Assembly: GCF_030680935.1 (NCBI RefSeq) | Contig: NZ_JAUXUP010000011.1 | Location: 1-64,000 of the forward strand | Length of the DNA stretch: 64,000 bases | Direction of reading: 5' to 3' | DNA from: Polaromonas sp. | GTDB lineage: Bacteria > Pseudomonadota > Gammaproteobacteria > Burkholderiales > Burkholderiaceae_C | Notes under the pieces: model-generated | Database searches by the model: none | Told to the model about the DNA's origin: nothing | Seen by the model: only the letters and a program-made list of their open reading frames with translations | Position numbers and translations under genes: made by a program | Shown here: positions 15,952 to 22,941 of the stretch, one piece after another | How positions within the stretch are numbered: position 1 is the stretch's first letter | Layout of the letters: every line of letters begins with the position of its first letter

Positions 15952-16235
15952 GCTGCCGCCTCTGCGTCCTGCTTGGCAATGTCCAGGGCTTCAGCTTCGG
16001 CTGCGGCCTTGCACAGCATGTCGGCCATGCTGCGTGCGCCCTCTACTGTCATGTCCCATTGGAACGAAAGGCCAGCGCCACGGGCGAACAGGCCAACTGT
16101 GGTCGGCGTGTCGCTCAGGTGGTGATGGTGAGCGTGAAGCTCCAGGTCTTTGTTCCCGCAGAAATTGCGCGGGTAAAAAACGGTGGGTGCTGGGGGTGTG
16201 ACTGAGCCTACTGGCCCATCAGAATTGGTTCGCAT
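15948..16235 (-). CDS. Phage early protein, first gene of the minus-strand operon
   Basis: 95 aa with a GAGGA ribosome-binding site. A His-rich patch (LELHAHHHHLSDTPTTVGLF) lies in the middle, and an acidic Ala-rich helix at the end (AAAEAEALDIAKQDAEAAA). It is divergent from the repressor across a 220-bp control region. Function unknown. Confidence 0.6.
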   Translation of the reverse strand: MRTNSDGPVGSVTPPAPTVFYPRNFCGNKDLELHAHHHHLSDTPTTVGLFARGAGLSFQWDMTVEGARSMADMLCKAAAEAEALDIAKQDAEAAA

Positions 16236-16283
16236 CGTTGAGTCCTCACTCGGTGATTCGCACAGTCCGCATCACCCGAAGGG

Positions 16284-16345
16284 CCACCGGCTTGAGGAAT
16301 TTTTGATGCGAACCCTGCTGCATGCATGTGGTTCAAAGCCGGTGG
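16284..16345. promoter_or_regulatory. Phage control region inverted repeat
   Basis: Perfect 10-bp arms CCACCGGCTT (16284-16293) and AAGCCGGTGG (16336-16345), 42 bp apart, in the 220-bp divergent region between the early operon and the repressor gene. Possible operator loop or replication origin. Nothing else coding is seen in 16236-16455. Confidence 0.5.
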
Positions 16346-16420
16346 CAGCGCGAATGTAGAGCAAGACCATTGCAGTGCGCAACCCCCTAGCTCCTAGCGC
16401 CAAATCCGTGGCTCCGTTAT

Positions 16421-16433
16421 CGTACGTACGGGA
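16421..16433. promoter_or_regulatory. CGTACGTACGGGA motif, copy C
   Basis: Same 13-mer as at 12447-12459. It lies 23 nt upstream of the repressor start, where an autoregulatory operator would be expected. Confidence 0.5.
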
Positions 16434-16455
16434 ATTGATCTAAAAAGGGGCAGAA

Positions 16456-16854
16456 ATGCGTGATGTGAACACCGTGCTGGATAGTGTCAAACAGGCTCAC
16501 AAAATAGGGTCTGATTACAAGCTCGCCATGTTCCTCGGGATGGGGTCTGGCAACCTGAGAAACTACCGACATGGGCGCAGTTTGCCCGACGAAAAAGCGT
16601 GCGCAAAACTGGCTGAGGCGTTGGGCGAAAAACCCGACCTTTTGGTGGTCGAAATGCAGGCTCAGCGCGCCCGCGATGACGACACCCGGCAAATTTGGGT
16701 GAACCTTGCCAAAAGGCTCCAGGCGGGCTTCGCAAATGTCAAAATGCTGGCAGTGCTTGCTATCGTTTCAATAGCTGCTCACGCCCTCCCCGCTTGGGCT
16801 GCAATCGCTTTTGCTTCGTCAGTCGCCCAAGCGTCTGTATATTATGTTAACTAA
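16456..16854 (+). CDS. Phage repressor-like HTH protein truncated at attR
   Basis: 132 aa in the integrated form. The N-terminal helix-turn-helix (DYKLAMFLGMGSGNLRNYRH, about residues 18-37) resembles the DUF3693/XRE-type regulators common in small phages; a hydrophobic segment near 97-127 may contact the membrane. The last codons (SVYYVN, stop) are the attachment core itself. In the circular phage the frame would run through attP for 36 other residues before stopping (positions 6821-6931), giving 167 aa. A ribosome-binding site AAGGGG precedes the ATG. Confidence 0.8.
   Translation: MRDVNTVLDSVKQAHKIGSDYKLAMFLGMGSGNLRNYRHGRSLPDEKACAKLAEALGEKPDLLVVEMQAQRARDDDTRQIWVNLAKRLQAGFANVKMLAVLAIVSIAAHALPAWAAIAFASSVAQASVYYVN
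16825..16852 (+). other. Right prophage junction (attR)
   Basis: Contains TGTATATTATGTTAA (16836-16850) identical to attL, followed by CT. The sequence in the XerC-arm position (GCCCAAGCGTC) shows no dif similarity. One arm only is expected for phages that contribute just the centre and XerD arm, as described for TLC-type elements. Confidence 0.7.
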
Positions 16855-17018
16855 TACCGATCATCCCCGGCATTGAAGTGCGACGCCAAAGGTTTGGGCC
16901 TCGCTCTCAAGCCATTTCTCACTGCTACGCCCCACCGCCGAAAGGCACCTGACCCAAAGCTTGTAGGACGATGGAGCAAGCTCCTCAGGCGCGCTTGTGG
17001 ACCCTGCAAACTGTGGCG

Positions 17019-17927
17019 ATGAAACAAGCACACTTCCAATTTCCTGGTTTGCGGACTCTCTGCGCTTCACTTGCAGTTTTGATGGCCGCTGGCGTTGTCC
17101 TGGCGCAGCCTTCGCCAGAGGCTGGCGCGCAGGCGCTTCAGGCCAGATACACCGCCCTGGCCCCGCAATTGACGAAAAACGAGTTTGGTCGCCCGCTGGT
17201 GATCGAATCCACCGAATCCGACAAGTCGGTCAGCGGACACGCCTATGCGGTCATCAACTACCCGTTTGCGACCGTTGCCGCCGCCTTCAAGGACCCTGAC
17301 AACTGGTGTGAAGTACTGATCCTGCATCTGAACACCAAATATTGCCGGGCCGAGGGCGACGGTACCCGGTCGGTGCTGGTGGTCGCGGTGGGGAAAAAAC
17401 ACCCGCAGGAGATCCGCGACGCCTACAACCTGAGTTTTGACTTCAGGCCCGGCGTGTCCACGCCAGAGTATCTGGCGGTGCAGATGAACGCCGACAAAGG
17501 CCCTGTGGGTACCCACAATTACCGCATCAACTTTCGGGCGGTCCCGATTGTCGGCGGCAAAACCTTTCTGCACCTGCAGTATTCGTACGGCTATGGGCTG
17601 GCCGGGCGCATGGCCATGCAGGGTTATCTGGCCACCATGGGCAACGGAAAACTGGGGTTTACCCAGATCGAGCGAACCAGCGGTGGCACGAAAGCGTATG
17701 TAGAGGGCATGCGCGGCGCGGTGGAGCGCAACACCATGCGTTATTACCTGGCCATTGATGCTTACCTGGCGTCGCTGAACAGCGCTGCTCCAGAACAGGT
17801 GGAAAAACGCCTGCAGCACTGGTTTGATGCCACCGAGCGTTATCCGCGCCAGTTGCACGAAGTGGAGCGCAACGCCTACCTGACGATGAAGCGCACCGAG
17901 CACCGGCGTCAACACGCCGGCCCGTGA
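17019..17927 (+). CDS. Exported protein, START-like (unknown)
   Basis: 302 aa from the ATG at 17019, giving a clear signal peptide (LCASLAVLMAAGVVLAQ). The mature part resembles a START/Bet v1-like lipid-binding fold (GHAYAVINYPFATVAAAFKD near the N-terminus and a long C-terminal helix), but the assignment is tentative. There are two Cys residues (NWCEVLILH, TKYCRAEG) about 12 residues apart, possibly a disulfide. A periplasmic or outer-membrane location is likely. The frame extends to 16971, before the signal peptide. Confidence 0.7.
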   Translation: MKQAHFQFPGLRTLCASLAVLMAAGVVLAQPSPEAGAQALQARYTALAPQLTKNEFGRPLVIESTESDKSVSGHAYAVINYPFATVAAAFKDPDNWCEVLILHLNTKYCRAEGDGTRSVLVVAVGKKHPQEIRDAYNLSFDFRPGVSTPEYLAVQMNADKGPVGTHNYRINFRAVPIVGGKTFLHLQYSYGYGLAGRMAMQGYLATMGNGKLGFTQIERTSGGTKAYVEGMRGAVERNTMRYYLAIDAYLASLNSAAPEQVEKRLQHWFDATERYPRQLHEVERNAYLTMKRTEHRRQHAGP

Positions 17928-17942
17928 TGCGCTGAAAGCCGG

Positions 17943-18239
17943 CTACTTGTTGCGCAAAATCTGGCGCGCGGCAGCCATGTCGCGGTCGAACAGCGCCTTG
18001 GCATCGCGGCGGCAGGCGGTACGCTCCGCAGCGGCCAGTGTGGCGCACTCTTCGAGATAGACCTTGTAGCCGCCGCCTGCCTCGTTGATCGCGGTACGGT
18101 ATTTTTGCTGCGGGGTGACGTCGGCCACCGCACCGCGCGTGATCAGGCTGTCCTCCATCGATGCGGGCTGGGCCATGACGGCTGAACCGGCTGCAAGCAG
18201 CGCGGCAGACAGCAACAAAGCGACAATTTTTTTAGACAT
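17943..18239 (-). CDS. Small periplasmic protein
   Basis: 98 aa from MSKKIVALLLSAALLAAGSA, a signal peptide cleaved near VMAQP. The mature part is helical and charged with two Cys (LEECATLAAAERTACRRDAK), typical of small secreted Burkholderiales proteins of unknown role. Convergent with the gene on its left. Confidence 0.7.
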   Translation of the reverse strand: MSKKIVALLLSAALLAAGSAVMAQPASMEDSLITRGAVADVTPQQKYRTAINEAGGGYKVYLEECATLAAAERTACRRDAKALFDRDMAAARQILRNK

Positions 18240-18278
18240 GTGCGAGTCCCAGGTTGGCCGCATATGCGGTCGGTGATG

Positions 18279-18306
18279 GATGAAGCGGAAAGCGGAAAGC
18301 GGAAAG
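18279..18306. repeat. Short tandem repeat (AAGCGGA)
   Basis: Three to four near-perfect 7-bp units of AAGCGGA, in the upstream region of the preceding small secreted protein. Confidence 0.55.
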
Positions 18307-18325
18307 CCGAAAGTGCGGAAAGGAT

Positions 18326-18532
18326 TTATGGGCGCCCGGAGCTGTTGGGCGTGTGCTGATGGTCAAGCGGTGGCTTGTCTGGCATGTTTTTCGAGTCAAT
18401 ACGCGCTTTGATGCCGGCCGGGCTGTTGGCGGCCTTTTCCGCCAGCGCTTGTTGCTCGCTGCCATCGGCTTGCGGGCCCTTGTTTTTGTGCCCTGACGGG
18501 CTTGGCGTGGGATGGCTTGAGAGGGGTTTCAT
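18326..18532 (-). CDS. Small disordered protein (unknown)
   Basis: 68 aa from the ATG at 18532 with a GGAG ribosome-binding site. Polar and Pro/Ser/Lys-rich (HPTPSPSGHKNKGPQADGSE), without hydrophobic segments, so probably disordered and cytoplasmic. Family not recognised. Confidence 0.5.
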   Translation of the reverse strand: MKPLSSHPTPSPSGHKNKGPQADGSEQQALAEKAANSPAGIKARIDSKNMPDKPPLDHQHTPNSSGRP

Positions 18533-18671
18533 GAAAGCTCCAGGGTACGGGTTGAACTCAACAGGGTGAATGGATTGATTTTTCACCTTACGCCGCACCC
18601 TGCCCCCCGTGCCGTCAGTGTGCAAGCAGCCTGCCTGTAGGACGGGCAGGCCAGTCCCGATACATGGGGCG

Positions 18672-18699
18672 AAAAAAAACAGGCCCGAGGCCTGTTTTT
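18672..18699 (-). terminator. Intrinsic terminator after the CHRD gene
   Basis: AAACAGGCC-TCG-GGCCTGTTTTTTTT on the minus strand, 23 nt beyond the CHRD stop; the plus strand also ends in a T-run, so it may work both ways. Confidence 0.8.
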
Positions 18700-18721
18700 C
18701 AGGAAAGCGCCGCTCCTGCAA

Positions 18722-19180
18722 TCAGGGACGCAGCGTCATCTGGCCACGAATTTCACCGCCTGGGAATTTGGCGGTGTGGATATTGGCGTACCACTTGCCG
18801 GCGATCAGGTCGGCCGCCTGCGCCGCGGTCAAGGTGGCCTGGCCGGCCATGGGGCTGGTGACAGGATTGTTGAAGGGCAAAGCCACACCGGCGTTGGCGC
18901 CGACCATGGCGGGGCCATGGAAGTGGCCTGCCGTCGCTGGGCCGCTCAGGCCGTCGTAGGTCATTTTCCATTGCAACAGGTTGGTGTCCTTGTTCAGCAC
19001 CGCGTCCACTTGGCCGGTGGCGTTGGTGGCTGCGGGCGGCACCTCGTTGGCGCCGCGCAGCTGTGTGGTGAATGCAAGCTGGGTCGATTTTGGCGTCATC
19101 ATGCCGCAACCGGTGACGAGCACCACAACAACAGTGGCTGCGAAAAACGCGCGAAGGCTTTGGCGGTGGGTCTTGGTCAT
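18722..19180 (-). CDS. CHRD-domain lipoprotein
   Basis: 152 aa. Signal peptide with lipobox (VVLVTGC), then a CHRD domain: LRGANEVPPAAT, GHFHGPAMVG, and the C-terminal GKWYANIHTAKFPGGEIRGQ. CHRD domains occur in extracellular proteins; their bacterial role is unknown. Full length, followed by a good terminator. Confidence 0.85.
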   Translation of the reverse strand: MTKTHRQSLRAFFAATVVVVLVTGCGMMTPKSTQLAFTTQLRGANEVPPAATNATGQVDAVLNKDTNLLQWKMTYDGLSGPATAGHFHGPAMVGANAGVALPFNNPVTSPMAGQATLTAAQAADLIAGKWYANIHTAKFPGGEIRGQMTLRP

Positions 19181-19419
19181 GGGTGGCTCCGAATGTAAAA
19201 GAGTCGGCCATGCTACTGGAAAAGTACATCACGCCTTGTAGGACGGAGCCTTGTCCCGCTTTTGACCAGGAGATTCCGCCAGATACCAGATACGACCCGA
19301 ACGACCACGCACCACTGTAGTTTGACTAAAAAAGGGCTTTATCCCAAACTGGTATTGAGTTGGAAGCTATGGAATTAATAGCGATCTGCAAGGGCGCCCT
19401 GGTCCTATCGGCGAAACCG

Positions 19420-19631
19420 GTGCATGCCGACACCCCGGGCCAGGCATGGGTGTGTCGGTGCCGGTGACGTGGGACGAGTGGCCAGGTCTTGGCAGCGGCG
19501 CGCACTGGCACTGCGCCAACATCGACCCACGCATGCAGCTTGGCAACCTGCCGTGGGAGGGTTATGAGGCGGCAAGGCGTCGCTTGGCTGGGCCCATGAA
19601 AACGCTGGGGTTGACTGCCCGCAAAGTGTGA
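19420..19631 (+). pseudogene. C-terminal remnant of a LigD polymerase domain
   Basis: The 61-aa frame from 19446 reads VSVPVTWDEW, GSGAHWHCANIDPRM, LPWEGYEAARRRLAGPMK. This is the pattern of the C-terminus of the primase-polymerase domain of DNA ligase D (NHEJ). No upstream catalytic part is found in any frame, so it is a decayed fragment. The surrounding 19181-19797 region holds nothing else recognisable. Confidence 0.6.
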
Positions 19632-19797
19632 GGCGTCGCCTGCGTAGGACGCGCATCACAGTCCCATGCGGGATGTGCTGACACGCTGGCAGCCGCTCAG
19701 GCGCTAACACTTTCTATTGATGCCGCCTACGCTGGATCTGGATGTCGATACAACCGGGCACTGCATCCATCGGTGCCATGTTCTGCCGGAGACCTTC

Positions 19798-19983
19798 ATG
19801 AAAAAAAATGCTTCACACCATCAGACTCCCTGGCGCGGCGCCGCCGCCGTTCCGGGGCTGTGCGCCGTCGTTGCGCTGCTGCTGCTGACCGGCTGCCCGC
19901 AATCGAAGTTGCCCGATGTCCCGCCGAGCGTGCCGCAGCCCAAGGCGTCGCTGCATCTGTTTCACCACTCGTTTGAAATTTAA
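19798..19983 (+). CDS. Small lipoprotein (unknown)
   Basis: 61 aa from the ATG at 19798. Signal peptide with lipobox LLLLTGC; short Pro-rich mature part (SKLPDVPPSVPQPKAS). Its stop overlaps the next gene's start (TAATG). No family recognised. Confidence 0.6.
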   Translation: MKKNASHHQTPWRGAAAVPGLCAVVALLLLTGCPQSKLPDVPPSVPQPKASLHLFHHSFEI

Positions 19984-20315
19984 TGGTGTCTCACCCGTCT
20001 TACCGCTCTGTTGCCGGCCTCTGCCTGATTGCCGTGGCAGCTGTGCTGCCCGCTTGCAACGCGCTACGTGGCGCGCCTGAAGCCAATGCACAAACTGTAG
20101 AGATCGACGGCGCCAGCTATCGGGTGGAAGAGCTGACCGCCAGCACGTGGACGGCTGTGGGCCCGGCCTCTGCGCCGGAGGGGCCGCAAAAAACCGCCAG
20201 CCTGCGCAAGGCGATTGAAAAGGCGTCTAACTGCAAGGTTACCGACAGCAGCTACACCGGCCGCAACGGCGCATTGGCCGCACAGGTCGATTGCGGGGGG
20301 ACGCTCAAAAATTGA
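19983..20315 (+). CDS. Small lipoprotein-like exported protein
   Basis: 110 aa with a signal peptide ending VLPAC, a plausible lipobox. The C-terminal half (SLRKAIEKASNCKVTDSSYT, then AAQVDCGG) has two Cys residues that could pair. Coupled to the upstream lipoprotein gene. Function unknown. Confidence 0.65.
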   Translation: MVSHPSYRSVAGLCLIAVAAVLPACNALRGAPEANAQTVEIDGASYRVEELTASTWTAVGPASAPEGPQKTASLRKAIEKASNCKVTDSSYTGRNGALAAQVDCGGTLKN

Positions 20316-20340
20316 AGAAAAACAGGCTGCTGGCCCCTAC

Positions 20341-20374
20341 CCCGCTTGCGTAACCAGCTATCAAATATATAGCG
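20341..20374 (-). repeat. Dispersed intergenic repeat, degenerate copy
   Basis: Contains GCTTGCG and AGCTATCAAATATATAGC. A palindromic arm of the family repeat, located just upstream of the YXWGXW gene. Confidence 0.45.
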
Positions 20375-20485
20375 GATACAAAGCTTCACGAAATCGCATT
20401 GATGCCCCGCATAACTTTACCTGCCATGGCCCGAATAGATGCAGGGCTGGCAGACACTGACCCTATCAACCACCAGGAGCTTCCC

Positions 20486-20914
20486 ATGATGACCCCCCGT
20501 ATCCGCGACCTCTCACTTGCTGCGCTGCTTGTCCTGGCTGCTGCCGCGCCCACCATGGCGCAGGTCAGCATCAACATCAATCTGGCGCCACCCCAGCCCC
20601 AGTACGAAGCGGTGCCAGTGCTGGCGCCCAACCAGGTGTGGGCACCTGGCTACTGGGCGTGGAACGGTGACCGCCATATCTGGGTGCGCGGCCGGACCAT
20701 TGCCAACCGCGAAGGTTATAAATGGGCACCTGACCGCTGGGAGCAAAAAGGTGGCGGGTATTACCGGCAGCCCGGCTACTGGGTGCGCGATACCCAGTAC
20801 GTTTATGTGAAAGAGAAGAAAGAAAAGAAGGACAAGAAATTCAAGGACAAAGACTGGGACAACGGAAAGCACCACGGCAAAGGGAAAGGCAAAGGGCACG
20901 GCAAGGACGATTGA
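20486..20914 (+). CDS. YXWGXW repeat-containing exported protein
   Basis: 142 aa from the ATG at 20486 with an AGGAG ribosome-binding site. Signal peptide (LSLAALLVLAAAAPTMAQ), then aromatic repeats (VWAPGYWAWNGDRHIWVRGR, YKWAPDRW, GYYRQPGYWVRD), ending in a Lys/Asp/His-rich tail (KHHGKGKGKGHGKDD). Such proteins are periplasmic or envelope-associated and of unknown role; the tail could bind metal or anions. Confidence 0.82.
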   Translation: MMTPRIRDLSLAALLVLAAAAPTMAQVSININLAPPQPQYEAVPVLAPNQVWAPGYWAWNGDRHIWVRGRTIANREGYKWAPDRWEQKGGGYYRQPGYWVRDTQYVYVKEKKEKKDKKFKDKDWDNGKHHGKGKGKGHGKDD

Positions 20915-20965
20915 GCGCTCTCCGCGGCAGCCTGCCCCGCGCTTGCAGCGGGGCGCACAACAGGC

Positions 20966-20996
20966 AAAAAAAAGCTGGCACCAGGCCAGCTTTTTT
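20966..20996. terminator. Bidirectional intrinsic terminator
   Basis: AAAAAAAAGCTGG-CACCAGG-CCAGCTTTTTT between the convergent YXWGXW and DUF2383 genes. Confidence 0.85.
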
Positions 20997-21012
20997 ATGT
21001 CATCGACACGAC

Positions 21013-21972
21013 CTAGGCGGCAGCCCTCAGAGCATGGCGCAGTGCCTTGATCTGGTCATGGTTGCGCTGTGCGCCCTGTGCCTGGCGCTCCACCACCGCA
21101 CGAATGTCTGAGGGCAGATCCTCCTTCAGCGCATTGCGGTAGCGGGCCAGTGCCGCATCTTCGCCGCGCTCGCACTCGTCCAGCATGGCCAGATCGGTGT
21201 AGCCGCTGAGTGCGCCTCGCACCGCCACCCAGCCGCGGTGCATGGCGCCGCTGGCAGTGCCCCCCTCGTCGGGCTCGCCGCCGAGTTGGCGAATATGGGT
21301 CACCAGCTCAAGGCCGGCGCTGCGGCATTCATCGGCATGGCGGGTCAGCAGGGTTTTGATGTCCTGCGCCTTGACATGTTCGGCGCATTCCTTGAAACCG
21401 TATTCTCCATCGCGGCAGGATTCCAGCAGGTCGTTGAGGGTTTCAATCACTTCTTCCCTGCCTGCGACATTGCCAACCACCCGGTTGGTCCCCAGTTGCT
21501 GATCGGCCCGATACCAGGCGGCTCGGCTGGCCGCCTCGGCCTCTTGCCAGCTCAGGGTGGAACGCTCGCGCTGGCTGGTCCAGGACGCCGAGAGATCGGC
21601 ATGTGCGTCGTCAAAACTGCCACTGGCCTTGCTCCGGCCCAGATAGCCCAGCCGATAGGCCGGTGCGTAATCGTCATAACCCCGGCCCGCCTGGTAGTAG
21701 GGTTCTTTTGTGTATTGGTCGTGCCAGTAGGCTTCTTCGGCGGTTGGGTTGATGGCTTCGGCTGCAGCCTTGCCACCCAGTCCCCCGGCCACCGCACCCA
21801 CCACTGCCCCGGCGACAGCACCCACGGGGCCGCCCACTGCGCCGGCGGCGGCACCAGCCAGCGCGCCACCAGCAGCAGCGCCCAGTCCGGTCCCCACCGG
21901 GTGCGCGCCGGGTGCGTCGGTAATCGGGTCAAGATTGAAATTACGGTCTGTGTTTTTGTCTTCCAGTGCCAT
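21013..21972 (-). CDS. Glycine-zipper / DUF2383 (PA2169-type) four-helix protein
   Basis: 319 aa. Residues about 28-70 form a glycine-zipper membrane-like segment (GAAAGGALAGAAAGAVGGPV). Residues about 170-318 form the DUF2383 ferritin-like bundle (EEVIETLNDLLESCRDGEYG and EDAALARYRNALKEDLPSDI). The combination is seen in stress-related Burkholderiales proteins; function unknown. Family helices can carry metal-binding Glu/His, but no complete diiron motif is obvious. Confidence 0.75.
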   Translation of the reverse strand: MALEDKNTDRNFNLDPITDAPGAHPVGTGLGAAAGGALAGAAAGAVGGPVGAVAGAVVGAVAGGLGGKAAAEAINPTAEEAYWHDQYTKEPYYQAGRGYDDYAPAYRLGYLGRSKASGSFDDAHADLSASWTSQRERSTLSWQEAEAASRAAWYRADQQLGTNRVVGNVAGREEVIETLNDLLESCRDGEYGFKECAEHVKAQDIKTLLTRHADECRSAGLELVTHIRQLGGEPDEGGTASGAMHRGWVAVRGALSGYTDLAMLDECERGEDAALARYRNALKEDLPSDIRAVVERQAQGAQRNHDQIKALRHALRAAA

Positions 21973-22125
21973 GGCATTGCTCCTTCAAGCGTGTTGGTGA
22001 AACAGATCCAGGACTGAATACATGTGCTGCTTTTCAGTCCAGAAACGCATCGTGGTGGAAGGCCACTACGCACGCGGTCAGGCTGGAACAAACTGGTCTG
22101 TAGGAGAAAGCGCCGTGCTTCAGCG

Positions 22126-22854
22126 TCACCCGTCAAGCGCCGGGTAACGCCGGAAAATGCCCTCTTCATTGAAGGCAATGCGGCGCGTACTGGCCAGATA
22201 GGCAGCCAGGCGCCGGTGCTGTGCCACGCTGGCGTGCAGGCTGGCTACCTGTGGCGCTCGCCGCAGGGCGCGGCGGCTGGTCTCTGGAAAGGCATAGCGC
22301 AGACCTTCGACCAGCTGGAACAGCGACAGATCGGCATAACTCAGGCGCGCGCCCACCAGGTGCCCGTTGCCCGCCGGGTTGCGTGCCAGCACGCTTTCAA
22401 ACCAGGCCAGAAACTTCGGGATGCGTTGCTCCCGAAAGGCCTTGGCGCGCGCCACCGCCGCATCCTGCTGGTCTTCGTAAAACAGATGCATGGCCAGCGG
22501 GTGATGGGTGTCGTGAACTTCAGCGACTGCATCGGCGATGGTCAGCTGCAACTGGTGTGTCCACAGGCGTTTGACCTCACTCTTGCCAACCAGGCCCAGA
22601 CGCGGGCCGAGGTAAAGCAGGATGGCGGCCGTCTGGCCAATCACGACCCGGCCGTCAATCAGAAACGGTGGTGCAAAGGGTGGGTGCTGCTGCGCCGGAC
22701 TCTGCATCACAGTCATCATGGCCGCAACGCCCTGCCCCTGATCTTTCGGTCCGCGCGCCACATCCACATAAGGGGCGCCTGCAGCCTCCAGCGCCAGGCG
22801 CACAAACTCGCCCCGCCCCTGGATACCGGGCCAGTAATGCAGCTGATACGTCAT
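22126..22854 (-). CDS. Glutathione S-transferase family protein
   Basis: 242 aa from the ATG at 22854. The N-terminal thioredoxin-like domain includes YWPGIQGRGEFVRLALEAAG and the PPFLIDGRVVIGQTAAILLY cis-Pro/Ser segment; the C-terminal helical domain includes GARLSYADLSLFQLVEGL. Resembles the sigma/alpha-like GST group. Substrate unknown; probably cytosolic detoxification. A copy of the dispersed repeat lies just upstream. Confidence 0.82.
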   Translation of the reverse strand: MTYQLHYWPGIQGRGEFVRLALEAAGAPYVDVARGPKDQGQGVAAMMTVMQSPAQQHPPFAPPFLIDGRVVIGQTAAILLYLGPRLGLVGKSEVKRLWTHQLQLTIADAVAEVHDTHHPLAMHLFYEDQQDAAVARAKAFREQRIPKFLAWFESVLARNPAGNGHLVGARLSYADLSLFQLVEGLRYAFPETSRRALRRAPQVASLHASVAQHRRLAAYLASTRRIAFNEEGIFRRYPALDG

Positions 22855-22890
22855 GGCAGCCCCTTCTCTCAAAAAAAATAGGCGAAAACA

Positions 22891-22938
22891 GCCTCTAGCC
22901 CTTTGCTAGCGGGCGCAAGCAGCTATCGTAATGATAGC
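22891..22938 (-). repeat. Dispersed intergenic repeat, copy 2
   Basis: Reverse complement reads GCTATCATTACGATAGCTGC, TTGCGCCCG, then AAAGGGCTA. Complete block order; lies between the GST and methyltransferase genes. Confidence 0.65.
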
Positions 22939-22941
22939 AAC

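Larger units (their letters stand above)
6808..16850. mobile_element. Tailless double-jelly-roll prophage, about 10.03 kb
   Basis: Repeat-to-repeat length is 10,028 bp. All structural and replication genes run on the minus strand from 16235 to 7283, mostly with ATGA/GTGA overlaps; two regulator genes run on the plus strand and would be adjacent in the circular form. A putative P2-like major capsid protein, an A32/P9-like packaging ATPase, many single-helix membrane proteins and a muramidase occur, with no tail, portal, terminase or integrase genes. This is the gene set of corticovirus/autolykivirus-like phages with an internal membrane. Confidence 0.85.

Noticed and set aside
6808..16850. Filamentous (inovirus-like) prophage
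   Set aside because: Xer-type ends, small genes and a P-loop ATPase fit, but there is no short single-helix major coat protein/pIII/Zot set. A 280-aa beta-rich capsid candidate and a muramidase are present instead.
18279..18306. Possible CRISPR-like repeat
   Set aside because: Units are only 7 bp without spacers.
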